Notes under the pieces: model-generated
The model's input: the letters and a program-made list of their open reading frames with translations, nothing else
Databases searched by the model: none
What the model was told of the DNA's origin: nothing
From: Deltaproteobacteria bacterium
Lineage (GTDB): Bacteria > Desulfobacterota > Desulfuromonadia > Desulfuromonadales > BM103
DNA length: 5,444 nucleotides
NCBI GenBank assembly: GCA_024636215.1
Contig: JAGXHL010000020.1
Span: 1 to 5,444, forward strand
Reading direction: 5' to 3'
Position numbers and translations under genes: made by a program
Shown here: one piece after another, positions 1-5,444 of the stretch
Numbering within the stretch: the stretch's first letter is position 1
Layout of the letters: each line of letters opens with the position of its first letter

Positions 1-1805
1 ATCCGGTCGTGATCGGCAAATGTCGGGCGCGTCACGTCGCTCACGGACCCGGCGGTACCAAGAAGGTCCTGCCGGTACTGATTCACGGTGATGCCGCCTT
101 TGCCGGTCAGGGTCTGGTCGCTGAAGTGCTCAATCTCTCGCGGCTGGACGGCTACCAGTCGGGGGGAACCTTTCATCTGATTGTCAACAATCAGATTGGT
201 TTCACCACTGCCCCGGACCATGCGCGCTCGACTCTCTATGCCACCGATGTTGCAAAAATGCTCATGGTGCCGATTTTTCACATCAATGGTGAAGACCCGG
301 AAGCTGCCGTTTATACCGCCAGCCTGGCACTGGAATATCGCCAGACATTCGGCGAAGACGTGGTGGTCGAAGTCATCTGCTATCGTCGTCATGGTCATAA
401 TGAAGGCGATGAACCGTTTTTTACCCAACCTCTCATGTATGAAAAAATTCGCCAAAGACCGCCCCTGCATGAGATCTATGCTGCTCGCCTGATTGAGGCC
501 GGCATCGAGTCCCAGACAGTCACTGAAAGCGCGGACAAGATCAGCAAACGACTGGAAGAGGCCCTCGAGGGAAAACCCCAGCCACAAAAAGATGTAGGTT
601 TTCGGGCTAAATGGGCCGGCATCCAGCGTGATTACACGTCGCAAGAACCTGAAACGAAAGTCTCCGCAGAGATTCTCAAAAAGCTGTCTCAACGTTTGGC
701 AACGCTACCGGCAGGACTCAATGCGCATCCTAAAATCGCACGTCTTCTCAAACGACGTGAGGAAAGCGTTCTTGAAGGCAAAGGGATCGACTGGGCGAAT
801 GCCGAAGCCCTTGCCTTTGCCTCCTTGTTAACAGAGAACGTTCCAGTACGGCTTTCGGGGCAGGATTCGCGGCGCGGCACATTCAACCAGCGTCATTCAA
901 CCCTGGTTGACCAGAAGACCGGTCAGCTCTATGTGCCGCTGGCCTTTTTGCAACGAGGCCAGGCAGCAATTCAGATTTACGACAGCATGCTTTCTGAAGC
1001 CGCCGTTTTAGGGCTTGAATACGGTTATTCATTGGAAACTCCGCATGGTCTGACGATCTGGGAAGCCCAGTTCGGTGACTTTGCCAACGGTGCCCAGGTG
1101 ATTATCGACCAGTTCATTGGCACCAGCGGCAGCAAGTGGGACCGTTCCAGCGGACTGGTTCTGTTTCTGCCACACGGTTACGAAGGTCAGGGCCCGGAGC
1201 ACTCGAACGCCCGCATCGAACGCTTCATGAATCTTTGTGCCGACAACAATATGCACGTCGTCTACCCGAGCACGCCGGCACAATTTTTCCACCTCCTGCG
1301 TCGTCAGTGCAAGCTCCCCTATCGCAGACCATTGATTGTGTTCACACCAAAAAGTCTCTTGCGCCTGCCGGCCTGCAGCAGCACTCTTGAAGACTTGAGC
1401 GAGGGTTCTTTTCAGGCAATTCTACCCTGTAGCATACCCGCGAAACAGGTCAAGACACTGCTGCTCTGCAGCGGCAAGATCTATTATGAGCTGATGACAG
1501 CACTCGAAGAGGCAGGAAGAAATGACGTCGGTCTGCTGCGGATTGAGCAACTCTACCCCTTGCATCAGGAACGGCTGCAGGAAGCGCTGGACCGCTACAG
1601 CAATGCCAAGCGCATCGTCTGGGTACAGGAAGAGCCGAAGAACATGGGTCCCTGGCCACACCTGCAATACAGGCTTGCTCGTGCCCTCGGTAAAGACCTG
1701 GAATATTGCGGTCGTCGTGCGGCAGCCGCACCAGCCGTCGGTTCACATCGCCGCCACCGTGTGGAACAACAGCAGATTATTGACTCTGCCCTAAAGGATA
1801 CCTAA
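1..1805 (+). CDS. sucA: 2-oxoglutarate dehydrogenase E1 component, 3' part (N-terminus outside window)
   Basis: This is the thiamine-diphosphate E1 subunit of the cytosolic OGDH complex, which decarboxylates 2-oxoglutarate and reductively succinylates the lipoyl arm of E2 in the TCA cycle. The frame is open to the left edge (codons from base 3), so the GTG at 9 is not a real start. Numbering residues from that GTG, the cofactor/Mg region is [10 protein letters not shown] at 26-35 and NNQIGFTT at 60-67. [11 protein letters not shown] follows at 126-136, RGTFNQRH at 289-296, [12 protein letters not shown] at 352-363 and [11 protein letters not shown] at 389-399. His398 aligns with E. coli His729, an active-site residue. 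The C-terminal transketolase-like domain starts near residue 480 (LLLCSGK) and ends with a typical PAVG...EQQQ tail. Against the 933-residue E. coli SucA recalled from memory, about 340 N-terminal residues are missing and the rest matches in length. The TAA stop overlaps the sucB ATG. I see no frameshift or lost key residue. Confidence 0.97.
   Translation, partial: PVVIGKCRARHVAHGPGGTKKVLPVLIHGDAAFAGQGLVAEVLNLSRLDGYQSGGTFHLIVNNQIGFTTAPDHARSTLYATDVAKMLMVPIFHINGEDPEAAVYTASLALEYRQTFGEDVVVEVICYRRHGHNEGDEPFFTQPLMYEKIRQRPPLHEIYAARLIEAGIESQTVTESADKISKRLEEALEGKPQPQKDVGFRAKWAGIQRDYTSQEPETKVSAEILKKLSQRLATLPAGLNAHPKIARLLKRREESVLEGKGIDWANAEALAFASLLTENVPVRLSGQDSRRGTFNQRHSTLVDQKTGQLYVPLAFLQRGQAAIQIYDSMLSEAAVLGLEYGYSLETPHGLTIWEAQFGDFANGAQVIIDQFIGTSGSKWDRSSGLVLFLPHGYEGQGPEHSNARIERFMNLCADNNMHVVYPSTPAQFFHLLRRQCKLPYRRPLIVFTPKSLLRLPACSSTLEDLSEGSFQAILPCSIPAKQVKTLLLCSGKIYYELMTALEEAGRNDVGLLRIEQLYPLHQERLQEALDRYSNAKRIVWVQEEPKNMGPWPHLQYRLARALGKDLEYCGRRAAAAPAVGSHRRHRVEQQQIIDSALKDT
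1793..1798 (+). promoter_or_regulatory. Ribosome binding site of sucB
   Basis: AAAGGA lies inside the last codons of sucA, six bases before the ATG at 1805. It supports that start. Together with the TAATG stop/start overlap, it suggests that sucB translation is coupled to sucA. Confidence 0.75.
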
Positions 1806-3064
1806 TGGACATAAAAATACCCGAAGTCGGCGAATCCATTCTCGAAGCCATGATTGCCAACTGGCTGAAAGAGGACGGCGCCACCGTTGCCAAGGATGAA
1901 ATCATCTGCGAACTGGAAACCGACAAGGTCAATGTCGAATTGACTGCGGAAGCATCCGGTACCCTGCACATTGTCGTCCAGCAAGGGCAGACTGTACCAA
2001 TCGGCACGTTAATCGCCACAATTGAAGAGGGCGATGCCGGCCAGAAGAAGGGTGATGCCGTACAGAAGGAGGGGGATGTCGAGCAGCCTCCCAAATCAAA
2101 GAAGACTGCGCCAAAAGCTGAGGACACCGCCGCCGTCGAGGAGGAAAAGTCAGAGAAGAAACAGACCTCTCCACCGCCAGCGAATCCTGCAGCCCGCCTG
2201 CATGCGGAAAAACACAGCATTAATCTTGAGGATGTCGCTGGAAGCGGCCGGGCAGGCAGAGTCATCCTGGAGGATGTTCTGGCCCATGAAAAGAGTGCGC
2301 CTTCATCTGTTGAAGCCAAGGATACGAAGCCTGTTGCAGAGGAAGTCGAGACTTCGCTCGATGGTCGCCCGGTCACCCGTCAGGCCATGACACCGATCCG
2401 GCAGCGCATTGCCGAGCGCCTGCTTCAGGCCCGTCAACAGACCGCCATGCTGACCACGTTCAACGAAGCGGACATGACGTGGGTCAAAAAGATACGCAGC
2501 CGGCATCAGGAGCATTTCACAGAGAAACACGGTATCAAGCTTGGCCTGATGTCATTTTTCGTGAAAGCCTGCATCACGGCTCTCAAGGAGTTCCCCGCGG
2601 TCAACGCACGGATCGATGGTACTGACATTGTCTCCCACCACTATTACGACATCGGCATTGCTGTCAGCACTGAGCGCGGCCTGGTGGTTCCGGTTCTGCG
2701 CGATGCCGACCAGTTATCCTTTGCCGAAATTGAACAGCAGATTGCCGACCTCGCCGGCAAGGCCAACGCTCGCAAACTGACTCTCGCTGAGCTGGAAGGC
2801 GGCACCTTCACCATTACCAACGGTGGAATCTTCGGTTCGCTGCTGAGCACGCCGATTATCAACCCGCCGCAATGCGGAGTGCTTGGCATGCACTCGATTC
2901 AGGACCGACCGGTGGTCAGAGACGGCGAGATCGTTATCCGCCCGATCATGAACCTTGCTTTAAGCTACGACCATCGCCTCATCGACGGGCGTGAAGCGGT
3001 GGGTTTTCTCAAGCTGATCAAAGAGCTTATTGAAGATCCTTCGGAGCTTTTTTTGGAACTCTAG
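1805..3064 (+). CDS. sucB: Dihydrolipoyllysine-residue succinyltransferase, E2 of OGDH
   Basis: This core subunit of the OGDH complex moves the succinyl group from its lipoyl arm to CoA. It is complete at 419 residues; E. coli SucB has 405. Domains in order: a single lipoyl domain at about 2-75, with the lipoylated lysine expected at Lys41 in ETDKVNVE; a charged linker at about 76-125; a peripheral subunit-binding domain at about 126-161 ([10 protein letters not shown], then [13 protein letters not shown]), which docks E1 and/or E3; a second linker to about 187; and the catalytic acyltransferase domain at about 190-419. The catalytic domain carries [38 protein letters not shown] and the active-site signature [12 protein letters not shown], with His390 and Asp394 as the catalytic pair. 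TAMLTTFNE and [13 protein letters not shown] are typical of succinyl- rather than acetyl-transferases, in agreement with the sucA neighbour. The start is fixed by the RBS and by [11 protein letters not shown], a normal lipoyl-domain opening. The first linker contains a short tandem repeat. Confidence 0.98.
   Translation: MDIKIPEVGESILEAMIANWLKEDGATVAKDEIICELETDKVNVELTAEASGTLHIVVQQGQTVPIGTLIATIEEGDAGQKKGDAVQKEGDVEQPPKSKKTAPKAEDTAAVEEEKSEKKQTSPPPANPAARLHAEKHSINLEDVAGSGRAGRVILEDVLAHEKSAPSSVEAKDTKPVAEEVETSLDGRPVTRQAMTPIRQRIAERLLQARQQTAMLTTFNEADMTWVKKIRSRHQEHFTEKHGIKLGLMSFFVKACITALKEFPAVNARIDGTDIVSHHYYDIGIAVSTERGLVVPVLRDADQLSFAEIEQQIADLAGKANARKLTLAELEGGTFTITNGGIFGSLLSTPIINPPQCGVLGMHSIQDRPVVRDGEIVIRPIMNLALSYDHRLIDGREAVGFLKLIKELIEDPSELFLEL
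2030..2092 (+). repeat. Tandem 21-base (7-codon) repeat in the sucB inter-domain linker
   Basis: Three consecutive in-frame units encode [14 protein letters not shown] and GDVEQPP (SucB residues 76-96), directly after the lipoyl domain. By my count units 1 and 2 match at 17 of 21 bases. Unit 3 matches unit 2 at 11 of its first 15 bases and then diverges. The repeat lengthens the flexible linker that lets the lipoyl arm swing between active sites, and probably arose by local duplication. Confidence 0.7.
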
Positions 3065-3066
3065 CC

Positions 3067-3080
3067 GTGAGGCGTGAGGC
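3067..3080 (+). repeat. Tandem duplicate of a 7-base unit in the sucB-lpdA gap
   Basis: GTGAGGC occurs twice in direct succession (3067-3073 and 3074-3080), three bases after the sucB stop. Nothing in it resembles a promoter, and no coding use is visible. It may be a replication-slippage product. A possible role in base pairing with the adjacent CCTCC is given as a separate finding. Confidence 0.55.
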
Positions 3081-3094
3081 GCACCTCCAATTTC

Positions 3095-3099
3095 AGGAG
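3095..3099 (+). promoter_or_regulatory. Ribosome binding site of lpdA
   Basis: AGGAG sits six bases before the ATG at 3106, which is ideal spacing. It fixes the lpdA start and shows that lpdA can be initiated independently, although it lies only 41 bases after sucB. Confidence 0.85.
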
Positions 3100-3105
3100 T
3101 TTTAA

Positions 3106-4515
3106 ATGAGTAAGATCTACGACCTGATTATCATCGGCGGCGGCCCGGGCGGTTATGTTGCCGCGATTCGTGCAGCCCAACTCGGTTCTACGGTTGCGGT
3201 CATCGAAAAACGCAAGGCGCTCGGCGGTACCTGCCTCAACGAAGGCTGTATCCCGAGCAAGGCATTGCTTGATTCGAGTGAACTGTTCGCATTGGCCCGC
3301 GATAAGTTTGCCGGGCACGGCATTCTGATCGAGCCACCTTCGCTCGACCTCGGCAAGATGATGAAACGCAAGCAGGACGTGGTCACGCGTCTGACCCGCG
3401 GCATTGCCAGCCTGTTCAAAAAACACCAGATCACCCTGATCACAGGTACAGGTCGCTTAGGCCCTGTGCAGGCAGAAGGTCCTTTGCAGGCCATTGCAGC
3501 AACCGATGATAATGAACAGACCATCCAGGGCCAACGCGTGCTGTTAGCCACCGGCAGCGTTGCCGTTGATATACCCGGCTTGCCTCAGGATGGTGAACGC
3601 GTCGGCCAGGCCCGTGATGCTCTCGAATATACTGCCGTCCCCGAGCATCTGGTGGTGATCGGCGGCGGCTACATTGGCCTGGAACTCGGTTCCGTCTGGC
3701 TGCGGCTCGGTGCCAAAGTCACTGTCGTCGAGATGCTCGAACAGATGCTGCCGAGTACCGACAAGGAGGTGACAGCAGCTCTGCTGAAAATTCTGCAAAA
3801 GCAGGGGATGACGATTCATACCGGAACCAAAGTCTCCGGAATGGAACAGACCGACAAGGGTGTGACTCTCAAACTCGAAGGACAGGTAGAGCAGGAGTTA
3901 TCCTGCGACAAGGTACTGGTTGCCGCCGGACGCAAGCCATGCATTGAAGGACTCGGTCTTGATGAAGCCGGGATTCATCTCAATGAATCCGGTCGCATCG
4001 TGGTCGACGATAACTACCAGACCAACGTGCCGAACATCTTTGCCCTTGGCGATTTGATTCACGGCCCGATGCTGGCTCACAAGGCCATGGATGAAGGGGT
4101 TGTCTTCGCAGAGCGACTGTCAGGAGAGCACCCTGTCGTCGATTACAACCTGATTCCCGGGGTTGTCTACACTCACCCTGAAGCGGCGTCCATCGGCGCT
4201 ACCGAAGAGCAGCTCAAAGAACAGGAGACGCCCTATAAGGTCGGTCGATTCTCGTTCATGGCCAGCGGCCGTGCCCGGGCCATGGACAACGTTGACGGCT
4301 TCGTCAAGGTGCTGGCCCACCCCGAAACAGGACGGATTCTCGGCGTACATATCATCGGCCCCAGCGCTTCGGAATTGATCAGCGAGGCGGTCACAATCAT
4401 GGCCTTTGCCGGCAGTGTTGAGGATGTCGCCCTGACCATGCACGCCCACCCGACTCTGAGCGAGGCGTTCAAGGAAGCGGCGCTCGCCGCCCTGGGCAAG
4501 GCCGTGCACGGCTGA
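3106..4515 (+). CDS. lpdA: Dihydrolipoyl dehydrogenase, E3 of OGDH
   Basis: This FAD-dependent disulfide oxidoreductase re-oxidises the dihydrolipoyl group of E2 and reduces NAD+. It is complete at 469 residues, normal for the family. The N-terminal FAD-binding Rossmann motif is GGGPGG at 11-16. The redox-active disulfide is Cys43/Cys48 in GGTCLNEGCIPSKAL. The NAD-binding motif is GGGYIG at 186-191 and the second FAD contact is NIFALGD at 310-316. The C-terminal dimerisation domain ends with HAHPTLSE, where His448 and Glu453 form the catalytic dyad completed across the dimer. All key residues are present. As third gene after sucA and sucB, with a strong terminator behind it, it is most likely the E3 dedicated to this complex. 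It could also serve pyruvate dehydrogenase or glycine cleavage if the genome has no other lpd. The start is supported by the AGGAG site and by the usual short stretch before the FAD motif. Confidence 0.98.
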   Translation: MSKIYDLIIIGGGPGGYVAAIRAAQLGSTVAVIEKRKALGGTCLNEGCIPSKALLDSSELFALARDKFAGHGILIEPPSLDLGKMMKRKQDVVTRLTRGIASLFKKHQITLITGTGRLGPVQAEGPLQAIAATDDNEQTIQGQRVLLATGSVAVDIPGLPQDGERVGQARDALEYTAVPEHLVVIGGGYIGLELGSVWLRLGAKVTVVEMLEQMLPSTDKEVTAALLKILQKQGMTIHTGTKVSGMEQTDKGVTLKLEGQVEQELSCDKVLVAAGRKPCIEGLGLDEAGIHLNESGRIVVDDNYQTNVPNIFALGDLIHGPMLAHKAMDEGVVFAERLSGEHPVVDYNLIPGVVYTHPEAASIGATEEQLKEQETPYKVGRFSFMASGRARAMDNVDGFVKVLAHPETGRILGVHIIGPSASELISEAVTIMAFAGSVEDVALTMHAHPTLSEAFKEAALAALGKAVHG

Positions 4516-4535
4516 TATGACGCATAAGACTATTC

Positions 4536-4582
4536 CCAAAAAGGCCAGGTGCAGCGAAGATCGCTGCACCTGGCCTTTTTGG
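4536..4582. terminator. Bidirectional intrinsic terminator between convergent genes
   Basis: A perfect inverted repeat of 22 bp (4536-4557 with 4561-4582) encloses a 3-base loop. The stem core is GGCCAGGTGCAGCGA and its complement. The outer stem is a run of five A on the left and five T on the right, so transcripts from either strand form a GC-rich hairpin followed by a U tract. It begins 20 bases after the lpdA stop and ends 28 bases beyond the aminotransferase stop. It should therefore end the suc-lpd operon on the + strand and the aminotransferase transcript on the - strand. Confidence 0.92.
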
Positions 4583-4610
4583 TGTTCATCTTGCGACTCA
4601 AATCGCAAAA

Positions 4611-5444
4611 CTATTTGAGCCAGTTGCAGACCAGATCGATCGCCTCGACCATCTTGAAACAGTGCGTTTTGAGAAAATCTTCGGGAAGAGGCTCATGCAG
4701 TGGCGTCCGCTCTGCTGCAGCCAGCGTCTTGGCACCATCGAAGTCGACCAGGGAGATGCGCGCCGTCAACTCCTCCTCAGGACGGCCAAAGGCACTGCCG
4801 GGCAGGAATGCCACGCCGGTCTCTTCAAGAACTCGCTGACACAGCTCTGTTCCCGTGGTGATCCTGCGAGAGAGCAGAGTGTCGATGTGGGCGGAGAAAT
4901 CAGGAAGCATGTAGAAAGCTCCCTGGGGGGGAGCAACGAAAACATCGGCGGCGGTGAACCGCGCCAGGCTATGATCGTTAAGTGTCTTCAGGATGCGCCG
5001 CGACTGGCTCAGATATGCCTCGATGCGCGGCCCGCCCCGGAAGGCCCGCACAGCGGCATACTGGATCGGAGCGCTGGTTGCAGTGAAGGTCTCGCTCGCC
5101 ACGACAGCCATAGCATTTGCCAGCCAGTCAAGTTCGGCGGGGAAGGCGAAGGTTCCGAGCCGCCAGCCGCCGGCACCACACCACTTGCTCAAGCCACTGC
5201 TGATGATCGTCCCTTCCGGATAATGGCGGGCGATCGAGGTATGTTCTCCCTCGAAGTGAAGCTCACCGTAGATTTCATCAGAGAGCATTATGACATGATA
5301 CTTTCGCGCCACCTCGGCCAGAGCAGCAAGTTCCGTGTCAGTGTAGCTGCAACCGGTCGGATTGTTCGGGTAGTTCAGGATGACGATGCGCGGTTTGCTC
5401 GGATCTTTGCGGCACAGCTTGTCGAGTTCACCCGGTGTCAGCAA
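4611..5444 (-). CDS. PLP-dependent class I/II aminotransferase, C-terminal part (start beyond the window)
   Basis: This is a fold-type I aminotransferase, the family of aspartate and alanine transaminases, which moves an amino group from an amino acid to a 2-oxo acid using pyridoxal phosphate. The frame is open to the right edge; the edge codon is TTG (Leu) and not a credible start. Numbering from that codon, the PLP-site motif NYPNNPTG is at 24-31 and SDEIYGE at 55-61, with Asp56 expected to bind the pyridine nitrogen and Tyr59 the PLP hydroxyl. The Schiff-base lysine is Lys87 in SSGLSKWCGAGGWRLG, and Arg95 binds phosphate. The C-terminal half has GAFYMLPDFS at 175-184, GVAFLPGSAFG at 210-220 and TARISLVDFDG at 227-237, where Arg229 is the likely substrate-carboxylate arginine. 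The spacing from Asn28 to Lys87 is normal for the family, so about 150 N-terminal residues lie outside. Substrate specificity cannot be read from this part. The gene converges on lpdA and shares its terminator. Confidence 0.93.
   Translation of the reverse strand: MLTPGELDKLCRKDPSKPRIVILNYPNNPTGCSYTDTELAALAEVARKYHVIMLSDEIYGELHFEGEHTSIARHYPEGTIISSGLSKWCGAGGWRLGTFAFPAELDWLANAMAVVASETFTATSAPIQYAAVRAFRGGPRIEAYLSQSRRILKTLNDHSLARFTAADVFVAPPQGAFYMLPDFSAHIDTLLSRRITTGTELCQRVLEETGVAFLPGSAFGRPEEELTARISLVDFDGAKTLAAAERTPLHEPLPEDFLKTHCFKMVEAIDLVCNWLK

Noticed and set aside
9..11. GTG as start of sucA
   Set aside because: The frame is open upstream to the window edge, and the conserved E1 sequence is already under way (Pro-Val-Val-Ile-Gly), so this is an internal valine codon.
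1777..2376. A 199-codon open frame on the - strand, antisense to the end of sucA and the 5' half of sucB
   Set aside because: It is Ser/Ala/Phe-rich and low in complexity, mirrors the Lys/Glu-rich SucB linker, has no recognisable domain, and lies opposite a certain gene.
4120..4608. A 162-codon open frame on the - strand, antisense to the end of lpdA
   Set aside because: It would begin in the terminator region and run through the terminator stem. It resembles no family and is opposite the well-conserved lpdA C-terminal domain.
4549..4839. A 96-codon open frame on the + strand beginning inside the terminator hairpin
   Set aside because: It starts within the hairpin stem and lies antisense to the aminotransferase, with no protein-family resemblance.
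5442..5444. TTG on the - strand as start of the aminotransferase
   Set aside because: It lies at the window edge, and the N-terminal part of the fold (about 150 residues before the NYPNNPTG motif) would be missing. It is an internal leucine.
1..5444. Search for a novel defence, mobile or regulatory system
   Set aside because: The window is almost entirely filled by four recognisable metabolic genes. The only non-coding gaps are 41 and 95 bases, and no terminal inverted repeats, integrase, spacer array or large unexplained stretch is visible.

Overview
The window holds the distal part of a 2-oxoglutarate dehydrogenase (OGDH) operon on the + strand, followed by a convergent aminotransferase gene on the - strand. 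All four protein-coding genes are recognisable family members. I saw no mobile element, CRISPR array, tRNA or rRNA, and I do not think the window contains an undescribed system.

Layout: (1) 1-1805, 3' part of sucA (E1, thiamine-diphosphate dehydrogenase), with its N-terminal third outside the window. (2) 1805-3064, complete sucB (E2, lipoyl succinyltransferase), whose ATG overlaps the sucA stop by one base (TAATG). (3) 3065-3105, a 41-base gap with a tandem 7-base repeat, a CCTCC stretch and a good Shine-Dalgarno sequence. (4) 3106-4515, complete lpdA (E3, dihydrolipoyl dehydrogenase). (5) 4516-4610, a short intergenic stretch dominated by a perfect 22-bp hairpin flanked by A and T tracts, read as a bidirectional terminator. 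(6) 4611-5444 on the - strand, the C-terminal two thirds of a PLP-dependent class I/II aminotransferase, with its start beyond the right edge.

The three + strand genes encode a whole complex. E1 decarboxylates 2-oxoglutarate and passes the succinyl group to the lipoyl-lysine of E2. E2 transfers it to CoA, and E3 re-oxidises the dihydrolipoyl arm with FAD and NAD+. Having its own E3 gene as third cistron suggests self-contained supply of the complex. sucCD does not follow; the terminator closes the operon after lpdA. The aminotransferase may touch the same metabolic node, since many such enzymes use the 2-oxoglutarate/glutamate pair, but its convergent orientation argues against co-regulation.

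Organism: a bacterium with moderately high GC (mid-50s percent by eye), Shine-Dalgarno-led genes and a proteobacterial-type SucA/SucB/Lpd set. The sucA-sucB-lpd order would fit Pseudomonadota or Desulfuromonadales-like bacteria. This is inference from protein style and gene order, not a firm placement.
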